From Spongilla lacustris (lineage: Eukaryota; Porifera; Demospongiae; Spongillida; Spongillidae), in the NCBI GenBank assembly GCA_949361645.1, contig OX442436.1, positions 5,824,386 through 5,888,385 on the forward strand: DNA of 64,000 nt, written 5' to 3'. Under the pieces are notes generated by a model. The model did not search any database, was not told the DNA's origin, and worked only from the letters and a program-made list of their open reading frames with translations. Shown here piece after piece: positions 1 to 9,700 of the stretch (its first letter is position 1; each line of letters begins with the position of its first letter). Both the position numbers and the translations under genes were made by a program.

Positions 1-99
1 ACACCCCTTATTAACTGAATTGCAAACGTAGGGCAAATACTGCCGTGTTGGGGATCCCGCCCTCAAACAGCCTTGCTCCTGAACTGCCAGTGCAAAATG

Positions 100-2081
100 T
101 GCCTACTTCCATGGGCAATGGGTTGCCTCTAGATCCTTAACTCCAACTGAACAGAAGTATGCTCAGATTGAAAAGGAGGCTTTGGGTGTAACATGGGCTT
201 GTGAGCGCTTCAGAGACTATCTTACAGGACTTCAATTTCAAATTGAGACAGACCATAAACCTCTTGTACCACTCCTGGGGTCGAAGAACCTGGAGGATTT
301 GCCATTAAGGGTTCAGCGTTTTCGACTAAGATTGATGAGATTTAAGTACACAGTTTCACATATACCAGGAAAAGAGTTGGTCATTGCTGATACATTGTCG
401 CGAGCTCCAAGCAATGAAGTATGTCAAGAAGACAAAGAGTTTAGAGCAGAAATTCAAGCTTATGTCGACCTGGTAGTTAGGAATATACCTACTTCTGAAC
501 CAAAGATGCTGGAAATAAAACAAGCTCAGCAGAAGGATGAAATATGTCAAAAGGTCATTCTACACTGCCAAGATGGTTGGCCTGATAAGAGTCTTGTTAA
601 GGGTGAATTGAAGCAATTTTTCCACGTCGCATCAGAACTTTCTGTGGAAGATGGCTTGTTGTTGAGAGGCAATCGGATAGTGATACCGATGGCTCTACGT
701 GCACCAGTTTTGAATAGATTGCATGAAGGACACTTGGGAATCTACAAATGCAGGGATCGTGCAAGGGAATCAGTGTGGTGGCCTGGTCTAAACAGAGAAT
801 TGGAAGTAAAGATTAGTATGTGTTAAAATCGCATTCTCAGAAGCCAGAACCTTTGATGATGTCAAAGCTACCTGACTTGCCTTGGCAGAAAGTTGCGACT
901 GACCTGTTTAGTTGGAAAGGTTCACAGTATCTTCTTGTCATTGATTATTTTTCTCGATATGTGGAGCTCTCCAAACTTTCTGCAACTACATCTCAGGATG
1001 TAATCAACCAAATGAAATCTATTTTTGCAAGGCACGGAATCCCAAATGAAGTGGTCTCGGACAATGGTCCTCAGTTTTCATCAAAAGTATTTCACTCTTT
1101 TGCTGGGAATATGGATTTGTTCACACCACCAGCAGCCCTAGGTACCCTCAAGGAAATGGTGAAGCCGAACGGGCGGTGAGAACCATTAAAAACATCCTTG
1201 ACAAAACAACAGACCCATACCTTGGTCTTCTTGCATATCGTTCCACTCCGCTCCGTAATGGCTACAGCCCGTCTGAACTGTTGATGAATAGGAGATTGAG
1301 GACCACAGTTCCTACGTTGGGGTATAATTTACACCCATCAGTACCTAACTATCCTCAGCTCAGAGCAATGGAGGAAAGAGATAAACAGAAACAGAAGAGT
1401 GATTTTGATAGACGTCATGCCAGTCGATCTCTTCAACAATTGATGCCAGGTGATCAAGTGTGGATTGATGACCAAAATTTGAGAGGATCTATAGTGAAGG
1501 AATACTCCCCAAGGTCTTATTTGGTTGAGACGGAAAGGGGTACACTGCGGAGGAACAGACGACAGCTGAAATTTCTCCCAGGGGAAAAGGATCATAGTCA
1601 TTCAGCCGTAGTACACAATGGTGGAGGTGTTAGCAGTGCTGATCCAGTGCCCCATAATGTTGTTATCCTTCGAGATGAGGAAGAGACACCGAGGGAGCAG
1701 CAGGAAGCAGCAATAGACCCACAAGATCAGGAAAGGACATTACAGGTGCCGGAAGAATCAACTGATCCAGTGCCCCATAATGTTGTTATCCTTCGAGATG
1801 AGGAAGAGACACCGAGGGAGCAGCAGGAAGTAGCTGAACTACAAGTGCAAGAGCATGAATCAGAAGGGCAATATGAGACCCCAAATCTAAATAATCCCAA
1901 TGCATCTGGTTCTCATAAGCAACAGGAGTTAGCTCAACCAACACCAGTCATTACAAGGAGCGGTCGTGTATCTAGACCACCAAATAGGCTCTACAAAAGG
2001 GAGATGTGGAGTGATGAACTATGGACACATTATTACGCATACTATGTTGTATTAATGCACGTGATGTGTGGTTATTATTAA
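100..2081 (+). pseudogene. Ty3/gypsy-type retrotransposon pol fragment (RNase H, integrase, C-terminal tail), frameshifted
   Basis: Three overlapping open stretches (to 826, 820-1179, 1176-2081) read as one decayed pol 3' part. The first carries the RNase H part (TDHKPL, then ADTLSRAPS) and the H2C2 integrase finger (LHEGHLG with VWWPG). The second carries the integrase core with the first two catalytic acidic residues (ATDLF and SDNGPQF). The third catalytic residue (GNGEAERAV, about 1157-1185) lies in another frame, so there is a frameshift near 1110-1140. A stop plus a probable small deletion near 820-826 removes the second half of the zinc finger. The C-terminal tail holds a direct duplication (about 1640-1706 and 1767-1833, period 127 bp). 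No LTR is visible, the 5' part lies outside the window, and the right edge abuts the next element near 2085. The family assignment is firm; the copy cannot be active. Confidence 0.9.
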
Positions 2082-2084
2082 TTA

Positions 2085-2421
2085 GAGTTTCGAGTAACAC
2101 GCTACAAATTCTATCACCTTCCTCAGTTAGGCAATAATAAGTTGATTCACCTTCGTCCCAATGGACTTTTGACTCATGCAGCTTCAGGTCCATATCAGTA
2201 TAATATTCCATTATACACATCATACATCGTACCTTTTGTTGCGTGATCATTTTCTTTCTTAACTTTATGTATTCTAGTGCCACTAAGTAAGCTCGTTGCT
2301 TTTCTTCTGATAAGACAGTTGCCACAAACTGATCATATGCAGCTGGCTTCAAACTTTTCCCTATAGTCTTTGTCTTAAATACAACTCTTTTCACACTCTT
2401 TTGAGGCGGCTTCGATTTCAC
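2085..2421 (-). CDS. Hypothetical element protein with CxxC...H region, truncated at C-terminus
   Basis: An open frame starting at 2421 reads a basic N-terminus (KSKPPQKSVKR) and later CMMC followed by H about 15 residues on and HW, a possible metal-binding cluster. After about 2085 the frame runs into the antisense of the gypsy tail, so the true C-terminus is lost at the junction. I do not recognise the family. It lies immediately beside another minus-strand ORF (2425-2748), so the two probably belonged to one transcription unit of the element. Confidence 0.35.
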
Positions 2422-2424
2422 TGC

Positions 2425-2748
2425 TCATGGCACGTCACCCTTTGAAGGTCTAGGGGACTCAAAATTAACCAGGTCTTTGTTAGTGGTTGCCATCAATTTA
2501 CAGTCGATTGAATAAGTTCTATTCCAGGCAGGGACTGTGTAGCAAGAGGAAGAGCAGGCGGAGGCCGTAAAGTAGCAGTAGGTTCTGGTAACGACTGAGT
2601 AGAAGAAATTTTTTCTTGTTCTAATTTTGGAGGCTCGTGAACTTTTGTGTGAATATACGGCACTCATTGAACCAGCATAAATAAGCATAAATTGTATATA
2701 GGACGGTATTTTTTTACTGCCTGTAAAACCAGAATCTATAAGTGTCAT
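2425..2748 (-). CDS. Hypothetical element ORF
   Basis: A 107-codon open frame on the minus strand ending four bases before the next ORF start at 2421. It is rich in S, T, C and Y, with no recognised motif. It is kept only because it sits in register within the minus-strand ORF block of the element; it may be a decayed or shadow frame. Confidence 0.2.
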   Translation of the reverse strand: MTLIDSGFTGSKKIPSYIQFMLIYAGSMSAVYSHKSSRASKIRTRKNFFYSVVTRTYCYFTASACSSSCYTVPAWNRTYSIDCKLMATTNKDLVNFESPRPSKGDVP

Positions 2749-2831
2749 TACTAAGGCTTTTCAGCAACTTACTTTTGCAACTTCGCTAAAGCCTGTGACG
2801 TCATAACCAAACGAAATCAGCATATTTTCTA

Positions 2832-3290
2832 TCATGGATTTACATTATTTAAAATAATATCTGCCTGTTTCGGAGGACTAGTTATATCTTCGCCGACACT
2901 AGCTTTCAATTCCTGTTCTATAGCTTGCAACTTTCCCAATTTGGCACCGTCAGCCAAAACCTTATCAACTTTTGTTTTTAATTTTTTACTAAATACAGCA
3001 CCATCGGTTTCGAAAACGGAATAAGATTCTCTCCATCTCCTAAGTCTTCCCATCAATAACAATTCTTCCTTATCGTCCTCTGCGTTTCTACTATCTGCCT
3101 CGGCTTTAGCAATACTTTTCATAAAAGCTACATCATGATGCTGAGGAAATGAAACACGAGGCGGTTGTGGTTGCGGCTGTTCTTTCTTCTCATCTTCTAT
3201 TTCTGATTCGGAAGAGTCTGAATCTTTTTCAAATAGAACACTATTTACACCACTCTCTGGTGGAATAATTTTTGTACTCCATTTTGAATA
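2832..3290 (-). CDS. Hypothetical element protein, acidic N-terminus and helical charged C-terminus
   Basis: The ATG-initiated part is 2832-3122, but the same frame stays open upstream to about 3290. There it reads an acidic serine stretch (DSDSSESEIEDEKK) and a P/Q run, so the real protein was probably longer than 96 residues. The C-terminal half is rich in K/E/A and likely alpha-helical. It is divergent from the plus-strand ORF starting at 3332, with the roughly 40-bp space between them a possible bidirectional promoter. No family is recognised. Confidence 0.35.
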   Translation of the reverse strand, partial: YSKWSTKIIPPESGVNSVLFEKDSDSSESEIEDEKKEQPQPQPPRVSFPQHHDVAFMKSIAKAEADSRNAEDDKEELLLMGRLRRWRESYSVFETDGAVFSKKLKTKVDKVLADGAKLGKLQAIEQELKASVGEDITSPPKQADIILNNVNP

Positions 3291-3331
3291 TATATCTACT
3301 GTGATGATACTAATACCAATATTAATCTAAT

Positions 3332-3958
3332 ATGGAAGCGAAAGAAGATTATTCTACCTCGGAATCCGATTCTTCCAATGAAGAAATCTCTACCGAGCCA
3401 AAAGCAACCAAAACCCAGCCAATTGCTATCGAAAAATCTTCACCTACCCCAGACTCAAGAAAACTCGACGAATCAATAGCTCTCGAAAAATCTCTTCCTA
3501 AGGATCAAACTCCTGGTCAAGTTCTCTCGAAAGATATTGAAAAAACACCTCCCCAGAGCAAATTTAAGGTAGATAGTTTGACATATTATAAAGACCAAGC
3601 GAGGACCTTGGGCATCAAAGGTTTTTCGAAAAAGAGTAAAAAAGTATTGAAAGAGTTAGTCGCTCAGAAGCTAAATCCTGAGAAAGTTAGCTCAGTAAAT
3701 TCTGAAGAAGTTTTGAGTGTTGTCGAGCCATCTACAAAACTATCTGAAGAAGACTTGACCAAGACTCATTTTCCAAATGAAGAACAATTGAATGTTGTCG
3801 AGCCAGACGCCAGAGAAAAATCGATAATTAGCAAGCTAAATGGCCAGCTATGCGACCAACTTCGGCAAATGTGTAGAGATTGCTCGCCCAGAATTACTAT
3901 ATCCAAATACGATAGTTCACTGAAAATGACCTGACCAAAAAATAAAGAAGAATTGATC
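3332..3958 (+). CDS. SAP/Rho-N-like repeat protein of the element, frameshifted at 3' end
   Basis: ATG at 3332 opens 200 codons. The N-terminal ~80 residues are S/E/K/P-rich and probably disordered. Residues ~85-115 (LTYYKDQARTLGIKGFSKK, then VLKELVAQKL) match the helix-turn-helix layout of SAP or Rho-N-like motifs. A second copy starts near residue 175 (LRQMCRDC). Its helical end (KEELIKDL) is present in another frame just after the stop at 3934, showing a frameshift. Such motifs bind DNA or RNA in other proteins. Divergent to the 2832-3290 ORF. Confidence 0.4.
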
Positions 3959-4030
3959 AAAGACCTAACTGTTTATTGTCTAGAGCATTAATTTAAACGA
4001 TAAATCTCATAAAAGTATTGACCGAAAAAA

Positions 4031-4264
4031 ATGAGCGCGGAAGCTACTGCTAGGAAATATGCTGAAAATTTGGAGACTTCTCTGCTTTCCAAGTCCAATA
4101 ATCTTGGCAAAGAAATATCTGACTTGATATCGAATCTTAAGACAATAGATTGGAAAAATATGTACTCCAAAACAATGATATATCGAATACTATCTGACGA
4201 AGAAAGACTAAGTACAATAATCCAAACTTTCTTTTCTCACAGACGCCGAGTGCTCTCTAGTTAA
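4031..4264 (+). CDS. Small hypothetical element protein
   Basis: A 77-codon ORF starting MSAEATARKYAENL, predicted largely helical and polar, with an amphipathic central part (LGKEISDLISNL). No family recognised. It lies about 70 bp after the frameshifted SAP-like ORF on the same strand. Confidence 0.3.
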   Translation: MSAEATARKYAENLETSLLSKSNNLGKEISDLISNLKTIDWKNMYSKTMIYRILSDEERLSTIIQTFFSHRRRVLSS

Positions 4265-4329
4265 GCAACATATAGATTACATAGTAGATTTAGCAGCTCT
4301 ATAATGGGCTTGCAGCCCATGCCCTGCTA

Positions 4330-4737
4330 CTATTGGCTACCCTTACTTATTCTCTTACTATTGATCGAACCATCATATAACCCAAAAGTATCTACCCCAG
4401 ATTTTTGATAAAGTCTAGATAAATGTTTGCTAGATTTGATTGCATTATTATCAGCAAATGCTTTTATTCTTTCTACCCCGGCAATACCTAAAGTGGCACC
4501 AGCAGCTATCTTACTAACGATAGTCGATATTCCCACTATTCCAACTATTCCAGCTACAAAGGAAATAAGGAATATAATAATACTACAAAAAGTTGATAAT
4601 GCTCCATATATTCTTCGGCTACGCATTAAGGATCTAACGTCTGATTCATAATCCTTAATAACATCTTGGCCTAACTTTTCACCCAAATTTTGTCTGATTT
4701 CTAGATTCACAGGTTCCATTTCAAATAATATCTTCAT
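4330..4737 (-). CDS. Small membrane protein of the element
   Basis: 135 codons on the minus strand, convergent to 4031-4264 and divergent from the integrase at 4753. A polar N-terminus of about 45 residues is followed by a strongly hydrophobic stretch (about residues 47-85: long runs of I, L, F, V, G and A) that could form one or two membrane helices. A polar C-terminus ends KRISKGSQ. Gly/Ala-rich hydrophobic proteins are common in Polinton- and virophage-like elements, but I cannot name this one. Confidence 0.4.
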   Translation of the reverse strand: MKILFEMEPVNLEIRQNLGEKLGQDVIKDYESDVRSLMRSRRIYGALSTFCSIIIFLISFVAGIVGIVGISTIVSKIAAGATLGIAGVERIKAFADNNAIKSSKHLSRLYQKSGVDTFGLYDGSINSKRISKGSQ

Positions 4738-4752
4738 CTACATATATTCAAC

Positions 4753-5379
4753 ATGGAAAAATTACGAGAAATATATTACTCCAAAAATGGATACTGGCAC
4801 GGACAAAAGGCAATAGAAATTCTATGTAAAAAATCAGGGCTATCTACTAATGTTGTTTCTCACTGGCTAAAACGTCAACCAATATGGCAGATATATTTAC
4901 CAGCACCAAAATATATACCCAGACCAAAGATAGAAGAAGTAATTCCTAACGGAGTTCACCAAACAGATATATTATATTTACCTCACGATACAGTTGGTAG
5001 AAAAACTTATAAATACTGTTTATGTGTGATAGACGTAGCCAGCAGATATAAAGATGCTGAACCAATACTAGATAAGACTGCAGCACAAACCACGGCAGCT
5101 ATAGAAAAGATATATAAACTCGGACTACTAAAATTTCCAAACTTGATACAAGTCGACGCTGGAAAAGAATTTTTAGGAACGTTTACAAAATTGATGGAAA
5201 AAAATAAAGTTAAAGTAAGAGTGGCCACTCCTGGTAATCACAGGCAACAGGGCATAGTAGAAAGATTTAATAGAACTTTATCAGAAAGATTATTTAAACC
5301 TCAGTACCACGAAGAAATAAAAAATCCATCTCAACGCAGTACAAAATGGGTAAAAGATTTACCAGCGGTTATACTGTAG
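4753..5379 (+). pseudogene. DDE retroviral-type integrase of Polinton/Maverick-like kind, 3'-truncated
   Basis: ATG at 4753 opens 208 codons. An N-terminal helical region is followed by the RNase H-fold catalytic core: D in HQTDILYLP, D in IQVDAGKEF and E in GIVERFNRT, the DDE triad with about 35 residues between the last two. The C-terminal ATTKWV-like region (STKWVKDLPAV) is reached, then the frame stops where host sequence begins, so the C-terminal domain is missing. Only 15 bp separate its start from the divergent membrane-protein gene. It would catalyse strand transfer of the element DNA. Host Ig exons begin within 200 bp. Confidence 0.75.
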
Positions 5380-5577
5380 AGGTTGGGTCCGAATGGCAGC
5401 CAAACCACCTTATTACTACTGCTCTCCTGATGATTTGAATTACCTAGAATTGTATGCATAGAATGGTCCCAGCTGTGATCCGACTTGTGATGTTTGGGAT
5501 GGGACTCAATGGGAGTGTCTCTCCCAGCTTCAAAAGGAGCTGGCATGTGACATATTCACAAATGTATCATTTTACAG
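5380..5577 (+). other. Unresolved 5' flank of receptor gene 1 (possible decayed exon)
   Basis: Between the truncated integrase and the first clear Ig exon. One frame reads a cysteine-rich stretch (DPTCDVWDGTQWECLS) that stops just before the splice acceptor ending at 5577. It looks like coding DNA but does not join in phase with the Ig exon. The start of gene 1 is therefore missing, either removed with the transposon insertions or lying upstream of the window. Confidence 0.35.
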
Positions 5578-6705
5578 CTAGTGCCCAGTCCATTAACATC
5601 ACCATCACTGGAGGGATTTCCCCAGCCGCTACACTGGGAGTTACAACATCGTGCACATTGACCTGCACAGCTAACTCCACCAATGTCACCTGGACCTCAT
5701 ACCCTGCTGGAGTAGTGGTACAAGTGGGATCTCTGACAACCTCTGGCAGTACCTTCTCAAGACCACTTACACTGCCCTCTCCAGTGGTCCTGTCATATGC
5801 AGGTCTGTATGTATGCACTGCCAGTGCAAATGGAGTTAGCAAAACTGCCAGCTATGCCTTCAATGTCACAAGTGAGGGGTAGGACTGGGGACTACATGGT
5901 ACTTACGATATCATCTCTCTGTTAGTTGGCAGCAATGTTCCAATTGCCTTGACCCCCACCACACCAACCCTTGCTGGGGCACCTCTGTCAGTCAGCTGCT
6001 CCTTCAGTCTGACAACTCTATCAGATAGACCTCTGTCCTTCCAATGGAATGGTCCAAATGGCACAGTACCATCCAGTGGTCGCATAAGTGCAAACAATGC
6101 CTCACAGGGTGCGGGTTCTGGTGGTATATATGTGTACACCTCAACGCTCATCTTTTCAACCCTGAGCTCACAAGACAATAAAAACACATACCAGTGCTTG
6201 GTGGGGACTGTGTACACTCCATACTTCACTCAATACACACCATCCTCCTCTATGACTACCGTGGTGGTCAGTGGTATGTTCCCCACACCATGTGTGTGCT
6301 GGGTACTCTCTCACTGGTCCTCTCCCAGCCCTGACCCTCAGCCCCACCATCAGTGGTCCCTCCTGTCAGCAGGCAGTCCTTCAGCTCAACTGTACAGCTG
6401 CCAAACCTCTGTCTGTTGTTCCCCCTGTGGTGCTCTCCTGGTACAGAGGCAGTGGGGGGATATACAGCCTCCTGGGTCCTGGGGTTCCTGGCACAAATGT
6501 GTCCATGACCCCTCAAGGGGCCAATGTGAGCACGCTGACCATAGCAGGGTCCTCTGTGGGTGGTAGCTATGTCTACCAGTGTGAGGCATCAGTGGCTGTT
6601 CCTGATGATGTCCCTGTGGTGGCCTATGCAACCACTGGAGTGGTGAACTTCTCACTCTGTAAGCCACATGTGTGTTGCATGTATGTGTGTGTTACCACAT
6701 CACAT

Positions 6706-6749
<44 letters not shown>

Positions 6750-9700
6750 CACATGAACACTTCTGTACTAGCTGGTGTGGTATCTGGACTTACTCTTCAG
6801 TCCAATGGACACCTTTTGATGATAGTGTGGGAGGTGCCTGAAGTAAACTGCAATACAGTTTCCTACTATACTGTTGCCATGACAGCGTACTCTGATGGTA
6901 CGCTGATAGAGATGGGAACCAGCACTGAACAAAACTATAACTTGACAAAGAACTATAGTAAGTATTTTATATCTATGTAAGTAGGCCATCTCCTCTTCCC
7001 CATTCAGGTGCAGGGGTACCCTACATAGCAACAGTGTGGGCTGTATTTGGAACTGTAACAGGACAAAATGTGTCACAAGTAGTTTTCTCCCAGCAGCTGG
7101 GTAGGTTAGCTAATGGCATATAAACAGATGTTGAAAATGAATCCACTTAGCACCTGGGCCAGTGAATGGACTAAAACCCCTCAACGATACCTTCACAACC
7201 ATCACACTCACATGGCAACCTCCCTCTGCCCCCAATGGGGTGATCATCATGTATCAGGTGACCTACTCCCCCAATGGATCAGTGAACACAACCACACCTC
7301 CAGTGACAATAACAGGACTGGTGCCCAGTACCACCTACACCTTCTCTGTCATTGGTTACACCATCACAGGACCAGGGACACCTCAACAAGTACAGACTAG
7401 TACTGCAGCTATACGTGAGTTACAATAATTTTATTTTAACACCGGATCCGTGAGAAAAGAACATTTTTTGGGCCTATTTTGTCGAACTCACTTTTTGGAA
7501 AACTAGTCGGAACGGTACCAATCGCCACAAATACCGGTGTACTAAGTAGTTCAACTCCTTAGACGATGATTGGAGCTACTGCCAGCCTTGCAACTACTTC
7601 CGCTGAGGACCTACGTTTGTTTAAAGTCGAGCGGGTAAGGCTGTTAACCGGAAACGGGACACTTTTTTCTGACAAGGATTCTGAGTTTAAAAACAGTATA
7701 GGCATGCTCAACTGGATCGGATAAGTAGCGTTTGAAACAATTCTGGCAGTAAACTATCATGCTAGTGTTGAAACAGACACTAAAACGTCTTTGGATCTCG
7801 ACTCCGGACCCAAATATTGGTCGTGCACAGGCCCAAACACCTAACATTTGGCCATACGTAAGTGTTATTTGACGTCACGTGGGTCTCGGTTACACACGTA
7901 CGTCACTGTGTAGTTGCTATTTACGTAACAGGTTGCTATAAATATGCACCACGTGAGCCAAATACAATGCCCGTTATTCGTTCCCGTCCGGTTATTGATG
8001 ATCTGGTACCCAGACACTGATCAACTACACAGCCAATTCTCTACATATCTGTAACATATATGTCTTAGGCAACAATCTGGTACGGATTGATGACAACATC
8101 TGTACCAGGGATGTAACATACACTTTTTTATTAAATCCTGCTACATACTTGATATTACACTATGATACATATTGTTGCTATCATTCTGTTCCAGTTTTAA
8201 CAATATGTACCAGACCTTAAAAATCATAGCTGTTCCGTAATGACTCATATATGTACCATTTTAAAAATGTAATATTAATTAATATATTTAGCACTGGGTC
8301 ACGTGACTACTAGCAAGGCAAAGAAGAGAAGCAAGTAGTGGAAGCCGGAAGATGCTCATTCATCGATATCAGTTGATTTCACCGCCGCCGTCATTGCCGT
8401 TCATTACGTAGTTGCAATCGGTCTATCAGTGGGAGGCGGAGTTTTTTTGCCTGGCCGTTTGTTTTGTCTGCTTCTGTTGGTGAGGTTGGGGCGGGATTGT
8501 TGACTAGTAATACTCCTGTTACGATGGCTTGGTGCTGCTGAAATGGCTTTACTCCACCGCTCAGCTGTAGGAAAAGCAGCAGCTACCGTCCGCCTGAAAC
8601 CTTCCCCACGACACCTGTACATGTCTTGCCGCTCGCTGGAGGTGCAGCTCAAGGCAACCGAGCGAGCCCGCTAAATCGTAGGGCGCGGGCGGTATTGGCT
8701 TTTACTCAGCAGAAGCAGACTGAGGACATGGCATTAAGAGGTAGGTAGTGTGTGTGTGGGGTGTGTGGGGGAGGGGGAGTGTCGAGTGTGCACGTGTGTG
8801 GTGCTGTGTTGAGTGTGCTTATGTGATGCTGTGAGATTGTGTGTGTGGGAGTGTGAGGTGGTCGTATGTCTGGGGTGAATGTGTACATGTGTGATTGTGA
8901 GATGAGAACAAGGGGCAGAGCTTTGCAGCAGATTACAGAGATATGCGCTCAGCGTACAGAACGAGACAAAGTTGAAAAGAGGAAGGAGTTTGGTTTCAAT
9001 GATCATGAAAATCCATTGCTTCACATACCTGCTAACATATATCAGTAAGAAAGTAATGATGTGGTGTACATCCTTTCCCCTTTCAATAGGAGCACTCCAG
9101 TAGGAGCTCTTCATACCAAGGTGCTAGGCACAATCAAATATGTACTGGAAGAGCTTATGCCGAAGATGAATGCCAGGCACAAGAAAGAGAGACTAAGGGC
9201 TTTTAACACATCTGGGATGTGGGTCAGTGAAGCTTTATGGGAATGTCTACCAGTATTATTAATCGTTCCTGGGGAATGGCCTTATTCATAATCAGCCCTT
9301 ACCTGTATTGCTGTGTTTATCTAAGGTACTCGTGAACTTTTTTTTGTCATCTCTTTACATTTAGGTGTTCCAGATCACCTACTGTGAATCCCATGCAACA
9401 CATCTGAGTACTGATCATGAGTGGCAGGTGTGCCGGGAATTTTTTGACGCTGCTAAACACCACATGCCCATCTGCTTCAAAGGAAAAAAACACCTCCTTC
9501 TTCACTTGGTGCAGTGCATGAATGATTTGGACCATCTTCTGCATTCAGTGCTGAACGGTATGTGCATGTGTCTAAGACATGTGTATTTAACAATTATCGT
9601 AACTCAATTGTAGGTTTGAGTCTTTCAACTCTAAAGTGAGAGCTTATAATGTGTACGGAAACAGACAATCGCCAAGCCATGATATGGCACACCATTTCTC

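Larger units (their letters stand above)
2085..5379. mobile_element. Remnant of a Polinton/Maverick-like (or related integrase-bearing) DNA element
   Basis: A compact block of AT-rich, intron-less, closely spaced ORFs on both strands (2085-2421 -, 2425-2748 -, 2832-3290 -, 3332-3958 +, 4031-4264 +, 4330-4737 -, 4753-5379 +). Its coding style is unlike the neighbouring host gene. The integrase at its right end is of the kind found in Maverick/Polinton and related elements. I see no DNA polymerase B, packaging ATPase or capsid gene, so either most of the element is deleted or it is a small derivative. The left edge is fused to the gypsy fragment and the right edge ends inside the integrase. Naming the exact class needs profile searches. 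Confidence 0.55.

Noticed and set aside
5933..6273. Exon start at 5933 in gene 1 (acceptor GTTGGCAG)
   Set aside because: Wrong phase; the acceptor CTCTCTGTTAG with exon start 5926 is phase 1 like all neighbours.
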